A stretch of 64,000 nucleotides of DNA. Origin: Conchocele bisecta. Its lineage: Eukaryota > Mollusca > Bivalvia > Lucinida > Thyasiridae. The notes under the pieces were generated by a model that did no database searches, was not told where the DNA came from, and saw only the letters and a list, made by a program, of their open reading frames with translations. The position numbers were made by a program, and so were the translations under genes. Positions 23,638 to 34,716 of the stretch are shown here, piece after piece. Every line of letters begins with the position of its first letter. The stretch's first letter is position 1. The stretch lies in assembly GCA_029237695.1 (NCBI GenBank), contig CM055271.1, positions 37,692,462 through 37,756,461 of the forward strand, given 5' to 3'.

Positions 23638-23819
23638 TGGCATGTGGGACCCCAGCTTTAAGTTAATCAATCAATACATTAAATCATCCACTAGTTAATT
23701 CTTACTGGGGAAGGATAATGTTATCGGTACGAGACAATGGGATTTATTGAAGATTTGACCAGTACAGATCTTGGTCAGCAAACACACATTCACATCCTGG
23801 TGCAGTTTCTATTGGCGTA

Positions 23820-23885
23820 ACCCGAAATTTATGTCTGTAACGGAGGGCGCCCTGCGTTACAGACATAAAGTTCGGGTTACTATTG
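23820..23885. repeat. Hairpin GTAACCCGAAATTTATGTC
   Basis: A ~28-bp stem around GGAGGGCGCCC, flanked by ATTGGCG on both sides in direct orientation. Confidence 0.7.
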
Positions 23886-23904
23886 GCGATGACAACTCGC
23901 AAAC

Positions 23905-24043
23905 TAGTAAGTTGTTTGTCTGAGCCTCACCTGTAGCACAGTTCAGGCTCAGACAATCGAACTGCTTCATTTCAAGCTAAATATTCATTTAGTCTGAAAT
24001 AAAGAAACTGAAAATCATTGACAAGGTTAGCGCAGTCGGTAGT
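23905..24043. mobile_element. Family E element, partial
   Basis: The hairpin TGTCTGAGCCTCACCTGTAG/CACAGTTCAGGCTCAGACA and the right end GGTTAGCGCAGTCGGTAGTG are present. The left end is lost. Confidence 0.7.
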
Positions 24044-24716
24044 GTATTGGAAATATTTCTTGAACTCAATAGCTCATGTATGGTGGCACAGACGGGACAT
24101 GTAATCAGTTTTTACTTTCACGTTCTCACGCAAAGCGGTTTCAAGGTGCATGATCACGTGGTTATAACAACAACAACAGTGGCTGAAAGTGTTGAAATCT
24201 TTAATATGAAACGGATTTTGATGACATATGGCGCAGCAAACACGTCTTCATGAGCTACATTTGCTGGTCCAGGGAGTTTGGCTTCTTCGCAAAAACGACA
24301 TAAGTTTGGGCGAAAAGACCACCAAATGCAGTTTAACAAGACGCGTTTGATGCGCCATATTTCATAAAATTCCGTTACGTAATAAGGACACTATAAAAGA
24401 CTACGTACTTTGAATCAGATGGATTCTGGAAATTTCAGAACTTGTTGTTGTTGTTAGTACCACGTGATTTCGCTTGCGAAATCAAAACATATTGTGTGCG
24501 CACGCGCAAGTAAAGCAATATGTCCATGTTCCCTCTGAGACACCACATAAATACATTTTGTATGACGTTTCATTTTAATGTTATTGCCAAGACGATTCAA
24601 ACGAACCATTATTATAAAATGTCCTAAGAAACACAATGTTGCCTTGACTTTGTTGATTAAAAGTGTATTATATCCTCAAGTAAACTAACTCTCAGACGTT
24701 TTCGCGATTCAATGGA
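24044..24716. other. Unannotated stretch
   Basis: Nothing recognised beyond a short CAACAACAACAG run near 24166 and its rough complement TTGTTGTTGTTAG near 24443. Confidence 0.4.
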
Positions 24717-24960
24717 ACTTAACCCCTTGAACCCGAAAGCCCGCTATGTCGGGATTTGCAAACAGTGCAGATCCAGATGAGCCGGCTCGAAACGAGCCGT
24801 CTCATCAAGATCTACACTTTTTGCCAGTAGTTTTCATATGTTTTAGAACAAAAACACCCATTTTCATAAACGAACTAATCTGAAAATCATTTTGTGACGA
24901 TTGGATTGGTCGGAAAATTAGCAAATCACAGTCCATTCCAGTTATATAGAGTTGACATGA
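24717..24960. mobile_element. Family M element with GATGAGCCGGCTCG hairpin
   Basis: It starts TTAACCCCTTGAACCCGAAA and holds CAGTGCAGATCCAGATGAGC with an inverted partner, then TTCATATGTTTTAGAACAAA. The complete relative is at 40188-40432. Confidence 0.7.
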
Positions 24961-25059
24961 TTAATCATCTATTTGTTTATGACTAAAAACGCGCCGTCTA
25001 CAATGTAAATGTGTGAACAAGCACATTCACAGTTTCATATATTTGTCAATGTCTTCACT

Positions 25060-25212
25060 TCAAATTACTTGACTATTTTGTTTAAAATCAAGCAGCTTGT
25101 TTGGCTGAGCCTCAGCTGTACTACATATCAGACTCAGACCATCAAATTGCCTGCTTGCGTGTTGGCATTGTGCTGATATTCCTGGTACAATTAATGCAGG
25201 CCGTTGTGTAAC
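25060..25212. mobile_element. Family E hairpin element
   Basis: TGGCTGAGCCTCAGCTGTAC with a degenerate partner strand (ACATATCAGACTCAGACC); right part ATTAATGCAGGCCGTTGTG. Confidence 0.65.
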
Positions 25213-25239
25213 AATGATACGACATGGCATCGTCAAACG

Positions 25240-25625
25240 AAGCTTATCCCCTTGCTACCAGCCTTGATAATAATACCAAAAGAAAACCAAAAAAAAACAC
25301 AACTCCTCAGTGACCTTGAACTTGGGCGGTCGAACGTTGGTCGTACTGGCAGCCTTGATAACAAAACAGAAGACAAATAAAGTTTAACAGCTTTGCCTTA
25401 CACATTTGCCTTACAAATAAGGTGAACATATGTCCTCAGTGACCTTGACCTTCGGCGACCGGACGTGGGTCGTATGCAAAACAAAACGCCATCCCTAGAC
25501 TCACATTGTGGCCAAATATTATCAAAATTGGTGAAGCTATTAATAAGTTATTGAACAATGAAAGGGGTTACTAACGCACGCACGTACGTACGTACATGGA
25601 CTCATGCTGTATCCCCTTTTGACTA
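25240..25625 (+). repeat. Array-type dispersed repeat with GTGACCTTGACCTT motif
   Basis: Two ~130-bp units (CAGTGACCTTGAACTTGGGC near 25310 and CAGTGACCTTGACCTTCGGC near 25436) are followed by GGCCAAATATTATCAAAATT and a (GTAC)n/(GCAC)n tract near 25575-25600. A second + copy is at 26575-26820, and an inverted copy at 27905-28205. Confidence 0.7.
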
Positions 25626-25764
25626 TCGTCGAGTCCCAAGTTTGATTTGGAGCTACACTGGTTGTAAAACTTAATATAATGGTCCGCTATACAATGTGGT
25701 ATCCAATTAGAGATGTCTGAATTGCTTCGTCAGAATGCCTATTCTATAAGATACAAAGCGATTC

Positions 25765-25925
25765 AAATGGGTGGCAGCGACTGGAGAAATGGGATGTATG
25801 TGAGCTTCGACTAGTGTAGATCCAGATCAGACTGTGCATCAGCACAGTCTGATCAGGATCTGCACTATTCGCCGTTTCATATTAGGCTACATGAGTGTGA
25901 TATCTGATCAACAACTACACTGGAT
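25765..25925. mobile_element. Family G hairpin element
   Basis: The left part has ACTGGAGAAATGGGATGTAT. The hairpin GATCAGACTGTGCATCAGCACAGTCTGATC spans about 25828-25858 within AGTGTAGATCC/GGATCTGCACT outer stems. Confidence 0.7.
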
Positions 25926-25931
25926 GCAAAG

Positions 25932-26385
25932 CTACGGAGCCCCGCAGAGGACGTAATTTCTTTGTTTTATTAATTCGTTCCCACGAAAAACAATTCGTTC
26001 CCTCAATTTCGCAATTCGTTCCAACGAATTAACTATTCGTTCCCACGAATTAACAGTATTCGTTCCCTCAATTTAACAATTCCTTCTCACGAACTAACAA
26101 TTCGTTCCCACGGGAACGAATTGTTAATTTGTGGGAACCAATTGTTATATCATGGGAACGATTTGTTAAATTGAGGGAACGAATTGTTATTTCGTGGGAA
26201 CGAATTGTCATTTCGTGGGAACGAATTGTTAATTCGAGGAAACAATTTGTTATATCGTGGGAACGAATTGATAATTGAGGGAACGAATTGTTAAATTGAG
26301 GGAACGCAGGGGACACGCATTTTTTTTTATTCTTTCGTTCCTTCGAAATAATAAAAAAAATACATGTCCCCTGCGGGGCTACGTA
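25932..26385. mobile_element. Family A foldback element, copy 3
   Basis: The left end is CTACGGAGCCCCGCAGAGGA and the right end CCCCTGCGGGGCTACGTA. The 21-bp-unit arms invert at TTCCCACGGGAA near 26107. This is the most symmetrical copy at its termini and suits boundary mapping. Confidence 0.85.
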
Positions 26386-26574
26386 CAAATCCTATAAGCC
26401 CCATTTCTCCAGTAACAGCCAATATTTGATGTCTGGGTTTCATAATATGTAAAGCCTAATAGAAATAAGTATGCATGAAGGATGAGCTGTCTGAAAATTA
26501 TAACGGATGACGTCATTGCTTTTTAATTGTCTTCCGCAATGTAGGTACATGTACAAGGGAATAGTTCCATGTAT

Positions 26575-26822
26575 CACTACGCAAATCCCCTCGCTGACAG
26601 CATTGATAATAATACAACAACAAAACAACTTTAACATTTTGTCTTTTACCTCAGTGACCTTCAACTTGGGCGGTCGACGTTGGTCGTATGAGAAGCAAAG
26701 CACCATCTCTAGATACACATTGTGGCCAAATATTATCAAAATCTTTGAAGCGGTTCAATATTTATTGAAAAATTACTATTAATAATAATACTAATTACTA
26801 ATGTACGTACGTACATGGACTA
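26575..26822 (+). repeat. Array-type dispersed repeat, second copy
   Basis: CCCTCGCTGACAGCATTGAT, CAGTGACCTTCAACTTGGGC and GGCCAAATATTATCAAAATC lead to a GTACGTACGTACATGGACT end. Confidence 0.7.
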
Positions 26823-26827
26823 ACGCA

Positions 26828-26989
26828 ATTTATTCCGTCAACACAGTGCGTATGTGCCGTGAAACACGGTGCCGTGAAACATTTTTGATATCCTGTCAAT
26901 ACGACCTAGTCACTGCGTATGAATATGTGCGGTGACTAGGGTTATTTTTTTGCATTTAAAAGCCAATTGTAGGTGTTGACGGGATAAAT
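26828..26989. mobile_element. Family C MITE, long variant
   Basis: TTTATTCCGTCAACACAGTG to GTGTTGACGGGATAAATAG. It is fused to family B on the right. Confidence 0.8.
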
Positions 26990-27127
26990 AGAATAGTGCC
27001 GTGAGTGGGAAAAATATCTGGCGCGGCACGGAAACGGGATGTGCTCGGCAGAGCCTCGCCCATCCCGTTTCCTAAGCCTTGCCAGATATTTTTTCCCATT
27101 CACGGCTCTAACATACTATTCTCTATA
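26989..27127. mobile_element. Family B hairpin MITE
   Basis: GAATAGTGCCGTGAGTGGGA (an 11-bp deletion removes GTAGGTTA) to ACATACTATTCTCTATAT. The arms meet at GGGATGTGCTCGGCAGAGCC. Confidence 0.8.
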
Positions 27128-27438
27128 TCCCACTTGCCTGCCTATCGACAAGAGGATAATGAAAGACAGTATGCTGTATTTAAGTGATTACACCACTATC
27201 TAAAACAATAATTTGTCTGTAGATGTATATCGTCTTACGATCTTCAGTGCACCGACGAGTAATATGTGTTTTGTATTGAGTAAAATCGTTTAATAAATTC
27301 GATCGCTCTTGTAAAATTCGAAATATGTATATACAAATACAATGTCGTTGTAACCTACATTGTATTTCTCCTTAGCCGGAACAAAAACAGTATGCAATTC
27401 CGTACATTGGACAAAAATCAACGATTCGTCACCAATAT

Positions 27439-27862
27439 CCTACGGAGCGCCACAGGGGACATGGATTTCGTTTTATTAATTCGTTCCCAAGAAATAAAAA
27501 TTCGTTCCCTCAAATTAACAATTCGTTCCCACGATATAACAATTCGTTCCCGCGAATTATCAATTCGTTCCCGCGAAATGACAATTCGTTCCCTCAATTT
27601 AATAATTCGTTCCCTCGAATTAAGAATTCGTTCCCACGAAATGACAATTCGTTCCCTCGAATTATCAATTCGTTCCTGCGACGGAAATGAAAATTCGTCC
27701 ACTCAATTTAAACATCGTTTCCTCAAATTATCAATTCGTTCCCATGATGTAACAATTCGTTCCTACGAATTAACAATTCGTTCCGTGGGAACGAATTGTT
27801 ATTTCATTGGAACGAATTGTTACTTCGTGGGAACGAATTGTTAAATTGAGGGAACGAATCAC
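27439..27862. mobile_element. Family A foldback element, copy 4, right arm truncated
   Basis: The left end CCTACGGAGCGCCACAGGGG leads into about fifteen 21-bp units. The inversion at TTCCGTGGGAA near 27784 is followed by only about four complementary units before unrelated sequence. Arm lengths are about 310 and 80 bp. Confidence 0.8.
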
Positions 27863-27904
27863 TATAAATGTATTTTATTATCCTCTCGCCGATATGCAAG
27901 ATGG

Positions 27905-28205
27905 GATATAGTGTTATTTCATGTACGTACGTATGTACGCACGTTTGTGCGTTCGTGCGTTTGTGCGTTCGTGCGTTCGTGCGTTAGCAACATCTTTCAT
28001 TTTTCAATAACGTATGAACCGCTTCACCGATTTTGATAATATTTGGCCACAATGTGTGCATAGGAATGGAGCTTTGCTTTGAATATGACCCACGTGTGAC
28101 CGCCCAAGGTCAAGGTCACTCAGGACTTATGTTCACCTTGTTTGTAAGGCAAACATGTTAAAACATATGTTTTTATCAAGGCTGCCAGCGAGGGGATTAG
28201 CTTAG
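27905..28205 (-). repeat. Array-type dispersed repeat, inverted copy
   Basis: It begins with GTACGTACGTATGTACGCAC and alternating GTGCGTTC units, then GATTTTGATAATATTTGGCC, and CCCAAGGTCAAGGTCACTCA near 28103. It is the reverse of the repeats at 25240 and 26575. Confidence 0.75.
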
Positions 28206-28378
28206 TGATAACGATATGCGACCAAACAGTATTAGTTTCTTTAGAGAAACCAATATTGAATCAAAATTTCATTATGCGACTGTATTTGTTTTACACACGC
28301 TGACAACTGATGTTGCTGGTTGTATTTAAGCTGCAAATAAACACGGGACAATTGCGAAAGAAATCTGGCTAGATACAT

Positions 28379-28540
28379 TGCCCCCTGCGCTAATCTTGCC
28401 ATTCTGTTTCAATTGCTTTACTTCAAATATATTGAATATGTTGGCTGAAATCAAGCAGATTGGTTGACTGAGCCTGAGCTGTGCCCAGCTCAGGCTCAGA
28501 CAACCAAGTTGCTTGATTGCCATTGCCAAAGTATGGTCAG
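28379..28540. mobile_element. Family E hairpin element
   Basis: CCCCCTGCGCTAATCTTGCC left end; hairpin GACTGAGCCTGAGCTGTGCC/CAGCTCAGGCTCAGAC. Confidence 0.75.
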
Positions 28541-28559
28541 ATTTTGAATACATGTATGA

Positions 28560-28724
28560 AATTGACAATGCCAACTCGCAATCAAGCAATGTGATTGTCC
28601 GAGGCTGAGCTGTAGCGCAGATCAGGCTCAGTCAACCAATATGCTTGATTTCAACCAAAACGTTCAAGTATTTTGAAATAAAGAAATGACAAATATTGGC
28701 AGTATGAGCGTATATATGTGGTAT
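28560..28724. mobile_element. Family E hairpin element, adjacent second copy
   Basis: Hairpin GTCCGAGGCTGAGCTGTAGC/GCAGATCAGGCTCAGTC, then TATTTTGAAATAAAGAAATG. It lies about 20 bp from the preceding copy. Confidence 0.7.
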
Positions 28725-28777
28725 TGCAGTGGACACATTAACAAAATCATTAAACTACATGTACATGTAGTGTTCTT

Positions 28778-29210
28778 ACACTGTGAACGGCCAGTTGATA
28801 TAGCAGAAATATGAATTCACTGTGAACGGCCAGTTGATGTAGCAGAAATATGAATTCACTGTGAACGGCCAGTTGATGTAGCAGAAATATGAATTCACTG
28901 TGAACGCCCATTTGATGTATCACAAATGTGAATTCCCTTTGAACGCCCATTTGATGTAGCAGAAATATGAATTCACTGTGAACGCCCATTTGATATAGCA
29001 GAAATATGAATTCACTGTGAATGCCATTTGATGTAGCATAACTATGAATTCACTTTGAACGCCATTGGATGTAGCGTAAATATGAATTCACTGTGAAAGC
29101 TCATTTGATGTAGCAGAAATATGAATTCACTGTGAACGCCCATTTGATGTAGCATAAATATGAATTATCTGTGAAATCTCATTTGATGAGGCAGAAATAC
29201 GAATACATAC
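28778..29210. repeat. 39-bp minisatellite (~11 units)
   Basis: The unit is GAATTCACTGTGAACGCCCA plus TTTGATGTAGCAGAAATAT. Because 39 bp is 13 codons, an 80-residue peptide of MGVHSEFIFLLHQ-like repeats reads through on the reverse strand (28750-28989). I regard it as a repeat artefact. Confidence 0.85.
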
Positions 29211-29524
29211 TTGTCATAGTATCCACAGGAAGCCGGCGGGTTTGATCTAACTACCCGGAGTGGCGTGTGTGTCCTTGCATGTATAGGACTCCCCACCGAA
29301 AGCGTGTTCGTCGATCTCCGTTTCCGTTTTATGGAGGAAAGCGAACGTCTGAGGTTACATATCCCCTCAGTCAGCGTGTCCAGTTTGGTCTCACTGCGGC
29401 TACTCCGCTGCATGCTGTAGGTATGCCGCTTTCAGTGATTACACGGCGCGACTTATTCCACTAATGGCACGTTGTTTTGTGTTATAATAATGTGTTGAGC
29501 TGCACTACTGTCTGTTCCACGTTT

Positions 29525-29840
29525 TTCTGCCGACGAAATTTTGGCTATTAAACACATTAAATCCAAAAAATATTTAAAAGTAAGTAATTTTTCATCACTA
29601 ACAAAAAGGTCTCCCTCCCCAAAAATAATTTGTTTGATGAAATTCCATCAAATATTGATTTTATTGCGAAAAAACGATTTTCCTACATGGGGAGTCAATT
29701 TCCAAATTTTTTTGTTTTTTGATCCTTCAGGATCAAAAAACGAAAAATTTTGGAAATTGACTCCGAAACCTGGCGAGATAGCTTGAATGAAAATGATGTA
29801 ATTAAGAAAACAAAAGTTAGATTTTGAAAATCGGTCCACA
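29525..29840. mobile_element. Family K-related element, partial
   Basis: GGGGAGTCAATTTCCAAATT and a hairpin TTTTGATCCTTCAGGATCAAAA near 29718-29740, then GAAAATGATGTAATTAAGAA and ATTTTGAAAATCGGTCCAC. The last two blocks recur at 42660-42710. Confidence 0.65.
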
Positions 29841-30289
29841 AAAGTTTACACACGTTTTCACGAGAACGGTAATTACGGTTGTATCACGTCGATGTTGTGT
29901 GTACTGACGTCTCCTCAATGCACATGCACACAGGTAGTCCAATTCTAAAATATGAAGTACATTGTCATTCTGACCAAGAATTATAAGAGACGATATACAC
30001 CAATTGAACAAATCGCACAATTACCTAAACGTTCACTGGCAATAATAAATGCACCATTTATTGATAACAATACATTTCGCTGGCTGTTTGGTTGTCCAAA
30101 TCTAACTCGGTGTAATCAAAGTTAACGGTGACAGTCATTACTTCAAACAACGCGAAATGTCAAGATGTGAATATACTTCATACGCAGTATATCATGTTCG
30201 TTATTTCAATTATGATAATATTGACGTCTACACTATAAATGGTTACTCGTTATATCAAATAACTCGACATAAAACCTCACCCGCATACA

Positions 30290-30512
30290 TGTACAGTGAA
30301 ACCTCTTTAAACCGAACACCAATACAACATATGTGGTCTTATTTTTAATGGGTTTCTTGGCCATTTATCTCAGATGTTAAATGTATGTTCATGATTGCAA
30401 AGCACACAAATACGTATCAGAATGGCCGAATGCCTGATTCCCAGTGGAACATCTCTAAACCGGACACCCTGGGGACCCCCAGGGTGCCCGGTTTAGAGAC
30501 GTTTCACTGTAT
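30290..30512. mobile_element. Family F element, full copy
   Basis: TACAGTGAAACCTCTTTAAA to GTGCCCGGTTTAGAGACGTT. The inner hairpin is CGGACACCCTGGGGACCCCC followed by its partner. Confidence 0.8.
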
Positions 30513-30614
30513 GTATGTTGTATATTGCTGAGAAATAATAAAGCATCGTTCATCGCAAAACCGTGTTACGGTATCGTGTATCTCTCCGTTAATGCAACAT
30601 GATATCAAACAGAC

Positions 30615-30690
30615 ATACAGTGTAACCTCTCTAAACTGGACACCCTGGGAGGTCCCCAGGGTGTCCGGTTTAGAGATGTCGCCCACTGTG
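30615..30690. mobile_element. Family F hairpin, short form
   Basis: CAGTGTAACCTCTCTAAACT and its partner around CCCTGGGAGGTCCCCAGGG. A degenerate relative lies at about 30848-30890. Confidence 0.75.
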
Positions 30691-31305
30691 AATCAGCCGT
30701 ATTGCCATCCGATACGTATTTGCGTGTTTTGCAATCGTGAACATTCCACTGCAATTCAGCACAAAATGGCCAATTTCTGTCATTTTCTGTTATAAGCGTA
30801 CATGACAATGACATGAATTTACACAGAAACATATTTAAGTTAAAAGACACAATGGGATACCCCGGGTATTCGGTTTATAGGGGTTCCTCTATGCTTAAAA
30901 TAAACCATATCCAACGACGATTTGAATTTAATACAGTGTAAACCGTTTCAATCGCCGACAAACTCTTCCACGGTTTGGAGTTTGTTTGCGGACGAGTTTA
31001 TCAAAGGACGAAATTCATTCAGCAGTTATGTTTCCGGGTTAAAAATGGCCATGAAAACATAACATTTCCAAAATTGGTCGCGAAAGTTAATAGCGCACGT
31101 CGTCATACCGCGAACGATAATCGTCGCGAATATGACCAGGTTCGAAGATCGCGAAATTTAGTAGTCGCGAAATTTAGTTGGTTTACAATAACCTGTAGTT
31201 CAGTGATATAATTCCAATGTAATAACACGTAATATGACTTCCCTAACTGATATATTGAACTGCTGAATATGTCATCCTCAAAACCAAGTCGATGGCGACA
31301 TACAC

Positions 31306-31505
31306 TACCGGCTGCGTTAATCTTGGCTAGATCATCAACGTTTCTGAACATCTATTGACCATGTCAACTCGCAATCAAGCAATTTGATTGTCTGAGCCTG
31401 AGCTGTAGAACAGCTCAGGCACAGACAATCAACCTGCTGGATTTCAAGTATTTTGAAGTAAGGAAATAGAAAATTATTGGCAAGATTAGCGCAGGCTGTA
31501 GTGTA
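31306..31505. mobile_element. Family E hairpin element, full copy
   Basis: CTACCGGCTGCGTTAATCTT to GATTAGCGCAGGCTGTAGTG; hairpin TCTGAGCCTGAGCTGTAGAA/CAGCTCAGGCACAGA. Confidence 0.8.
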
Positions 31506-31919
31506 TTTATGTTAATCCAAAGTGCTATTCAAACACAATACATAAAACAAACTATATTAAACGACGATACGAATCACCGATACAATACAATGTACGCGCA
31601 TTCACTAACTGTTATAACGAAATGTTGAGTAGATAGATAGATAAAGCCGTTTCTACGTTTCACTAATTGCAAACTACTTCAGAAAACACAATATCCTTAA
31701 CCTGAACGCATGGCACTTTACAAATTCTGACCACGAGAGCCATCGAATACACAGTCATACAATAAAACCATAAAATGCCCTCTCATAAAAGAAAACATCC
31801 AATGTTCCGTTCGTTGCACTGACCGTATCGGTTACATATATACACTGGCTGGTATAGCACCTACACTGCAGAGGCCTTCCGTAGTAGTGTCAGCACTATT
31901 TGTACGTACTTTACAAATA

Positions 31920-32127
31920 TGCGGTTGTGACTGGTGAAATGGGGCTTATGGGATTTTACAACAGTGCAGCTCCTGAAGAAATAGCACACGCATGGCGGGT
32001 GTTTCATTGATGGAATGGCGAACAGTGCAGATCCTGATCAGACTGTGCGGATGCACAGTCTGATCTGGATCTTCACTGGTCGCAAAATCCACAAGCCCCA
32101 TTTATCCAGTCACAGCCATATATATAA
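31920..32127. mobile_element. Family G element, full copy
   Basis: The terminal repeats are TGCGGTTGTGACTGGTGAAA...GGGGCTTATGGGA and the complement (CCCCATTTATCCAGTCACAG). The centre is GATCAGACTGTGCGGATGCACAGTCTGATC in AGTGCAGATCCT outer stems. Confidence 0.85.
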
Positions 32128-32631
32128 TACATGTAGCTATTCATGAGTACATAACTCTAATTGCATTTCATTATACTGCATTACATAACAGTTATGACGG
32201 AGTAGTATTACCAAATGTGCGTTTGACGCGTTATTTCTTTACTTTCTGCTTCGTGGAGAGTGATAATAATTTTGCTAATACACACGTTATTATGTAAGTT
32301 TATGGTAATATTTTGTGTCATATTGTAGAATTGTCTCTCAATAACGATATAACGAAGTACGAATATCAACGCCCTACAGGTGTTTATATATGTGCGAAGT
32401 GTAAATGCTATTATGCAAAGTTTTACTGTGTACATTGTAGCGTGGTGTAGCGATATCGTGCAACCTGTTGCATATAAAGCAAAAAACGTGCAGCCAGTAT
32501 GTAGCCTGATAATGATCTATAAAGCATGTTACCGTTACATGTATACGAATGGCGGGTGTTTCATTGACGGAATGGCAAACGGTGCAGATCATGATCAAAT
32601 ATAACACTCATGTACAAATGTATAGTAATCT

Positions 32632-32730
32632 GGGGGCCGTTTCACTAAACTTCGTATAACTAAAATGTTTGTAAGTGAAAATTTTTGATCGTCTGGAAAT
32701 TGCAATTGATGGATTTACATTTATTGAGCA
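32632..32730 (+). mobile_element. Family D MITE, left half
   Basis: GGGGGCCGTTTCACTAAACT to ACATTTATTGAGCATA. Confidence 0.7.
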
Positions 32731-32851
32731 TATAACAGGCAAATATGTGAACTTGTCTGGTGACGTAATAGCGAGTTCATGCGACACGTTCATTACGCAG
32801 ATTTTGGATTGGGCCCTGAATGATGTACATGTAGCAGCCAAAGCAGACACC

Positions 32852-33118
32852 AGGGGGCCGTTTCACTAAACTTCGTACGACTAAAATGTTCGTAAGTGCG
32901 AAGTTATGATAGTCTGTAAATTTCAACTTAACAATGTGTTTTTGAAAACAATTATTTGATTTACATTTATTGAGCATAGGCTGCATATGCAGCCTATGCT
33001 CAATAAATGTAAATCAAATAATTGTTTACAAGAAAACACTGCTAATCTGAAATGTACAGACTATCATACTTTTGCACTTACGAACGTTTTAGTCGTACGA
33101 AGTTTAGTGAAACGACCC
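32852..33118. mobile_element. Family D palindromic MITE, best-preserved full copy
   Basis: GGGGGCCGTTTCACTAAACT to the complement ending AAACGACCCCC. The perfect central palindrome GGCTGCATATGCAGCC is at about 32979-32994. Confidence 0.9.
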
Positions 33119-33164
33119 CCAGAAAACGATCTAAATTGCTTGTTAGAAGAATGGCGGATGTTTC

Positions 33165-33290
33165 AATAATGAAGTGGCGAGCAGTGTAGATCGTGCGGAT
33201 GCACAGTCTGATCTGGATCTACACTGGTGGCAAACCCCATAAGCTCCATTTCTTCAATCAGTGACATTCGTATGGTCAGTCGCGATGAAA
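33165..33290. mobile_element. Family G element, right part
   Basis: GGCGAGCAGTGTAGATC is joined to GTGCGGATGCACAGTCTGAT; the internal stem is partly deleted. The right end has CCATTTCTTCAATCAG. Confidence 0.65.
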
Positions 33291-33354
33291 AGGAGATCAT
33301 TGTGTATTTGACCAGTGTACATGTATCTCCTGCTAACTGATTCGTTCAGCCTGA

Positions 33355-33402
33355 TTCTATGGAACGCCAAAACTACATAAACTCAAAGAATTTATAGCTG
33401 TA
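33355..33402 (+). repeat. End fragment of the GCTAGC foldback family
   Basis: CTATGGAACGCCAAAACTAC and TAAACTCAAAGAATTTATAG match the ends of the element at 47193-47450. Confidence 0.5.
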
Positions 33403-33560
33403 AACTAGATTGGTCAGTAAGCGAGGCTACGGAATACCCTCAGCGTGGGCCCAGGTACCCCTAAATATGTAAACAAAATCCAAGTGTGTGGGCTTGTGAC
33501 CTTGACTCTGGGCACGAACGTGAATTTGTCACACGGTGGTAGAGATCCATTGGAGCAAAA
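33403..33560 (+). mobile_element. Pearl-like element 5' module without its array
   Basis: ACTAGATTGGTCAGTAAGCG to GTACCCCTAAATATG and GTGACCTTGACTCTGGGC match 6463-6600. It is replaced at about 33560 by a hairpin. Confidence 0.75.
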
Positions 33561-33564
33561 TCTA

Positions 33565-33720
33565 AGTAAATTCTTAGAGCTAGCATTAAATATGTGGCGT
33601 CATCTCCAAACCATTTGAAGAGCTCCCCAAATCATTTGGAGCTATGGTTTGGAGATGACGCTACATATTTAATGCTAGCTCTAAGTATTTAGAGCTAGCA
33701 TTAATTATTTGGGTGTATGC
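33565..33720. repeat. Hairpin with AGAGCTAGCATTAAATATGT stem
   Basis: TAGAGCTAGCATTAAATATG, GGCGTCATCTCCAAACCATT and their inverted copies surround CAAATCATTTG near 33640. The inner stem also contains an inverted GAGCTCC. Confidence 0.75.
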
Positions 33721-33896
33721 ATAGTTGGCGTTTCATATGATTCAGAAGTCAGTATTTCGTTTGGGAATATGTTTAATGTCAGCAGCGGATAATGTATATC
33801 AGATTGTGTAACACACACACAGTCTCATATAGGACTACACTGATCGAAAACGCAATAAGCCACGTTTTGTTGCAGAGAGTAACAGTTGTCATAAAT

Positions 33897-33955
33897 TCAT
33901 ATTTTGAAATAAAGAGATTGCAAATATCGACAAGATTATGCATGTGTTAGTGTAA
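33897..33955 (+). mobile_element. Family E element, right-end fragment
   Basis: ATATTTTGAAATAAAGAGAT then GACAAGATTATGCATG. Confidence 0.45.
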
Positions 33956-34033
33956 TGTAGGATATCCAGTACATTGTACACATGCTTAAGGTATTAGGTA
34001 ATATATAGCCCCATATATAGAGAGCGGTATATA

Positions 34034-34105
34034 ATAAATAGAATATTCATATTTTTGCAACGAATATGACATGTATGTCATATTCGTTGCAAAAATATGA
34101 ATATC
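34034..34105. repeat. Perfect hairpin centred on GACATGTATGTC
   Basis: The stem GAATATTCATATTTTTGCAA continues as CGAATATGACAT before its complement. It has about a 33-bp arm. Confidence 0.8.
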
Positions 34106-34149
34106 CTCTATGTAGTACAGTATGGTGTAATATAATTGATCGGAGTCCG

Positions 34150-34293
34150 TTCTCCTGGCTTTTGTACATGTGATTAGCTACAATATATCATATGTTCTAC
34201 TTCACATTTTGAGTTCCTTGTCAAACGGCAGAACAGGTGAAACTGGCTGATGGCTGGAACACATAAATATGGCCGACTTGGCCACTCCATGTG
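34150..34293 (+). repeat. Dispersed repeat shared with 52588-52730
   Basis: TATATCATATGTTCTACTTC, GAACAGGTGAAACTGGCTGA and GGCCGACTTGGCCACT recur in the same order at 52588-52730. No terminal repeats or coding sequence are seen. Confidence 0.65.
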
Positions 34294-34389
34294 CCGTATA
34301 GGATACAGTAACGAGGCAGTGTTCACATATGTTATATATATATTCCATCACATTTATGAAGCAATTATCTTTGAATCAAACGATGATCT

Positions 34390-34558
34390 GGGGGCCGTTT
34401 CACTAAACTTCGTACGACTAAAATGTTCGTAAGTGCAAATTTAGGATCGTCTGGAAATTTCAATTGATGCATTTACATTTATTGAGCATCCCTAGACGAT
34501 CCTAAATTTACACTTACGAACATTTTAGTTAGTCGTACGATGTTTAGTGAAACGCCCC
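34390..34558. mobile_element. Family D MITE with internal deletion
   Basis: Both ends are present (GGGGGCCGTTTCACTAAACT, GTTTAGTGAAACGCCCCCC). The central palindrome is deleted at GAGCATCCCTAGACGATCC. Confidence 0.8.
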
Positions 34559-34636
34559 CCCCCCCATATTTATCTCGGATGATAATGTATATTCATGATT
34601 GCAAAGCACCAACTACGTATCAGAATGGTAAAATGC

Positions 34637-34716
34637 TAGATTTACAGTGGAACATCTCTAAACCGGACACCCTGGGGACCTCCCAGGGTGTCCTGTTTAG
34701 AGAGGTTCTACTGTAT
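34637..34716. mobile_element. Family F hairpin, short form
   Basis: TACAGTGGAACATCTCTAAA and its partner around CCCTGGGGACCTCCCAGGG, ending GAGAGGTTCTACTGTA. Confidence 0.85.

Noticed and set aside
23180..23698. 172-codon open frame
   Set aside because: The 3' half is a family F MITE, and the 5' half has no recognisable domain.
28750..28989. Reverse-strand repetitive protein (13-residue repeats)
   Set aside because: The 39-bp minisatellite keeps frame by period alone; there is no signal peptide or domain, and the repeat decays in non-synonymous and frame-breaking ways at its edges.
28778..29210. CRISPR-like array
   Set aside because: Units are head to tail with no unique spacers, in a eukaryotic repeat context.
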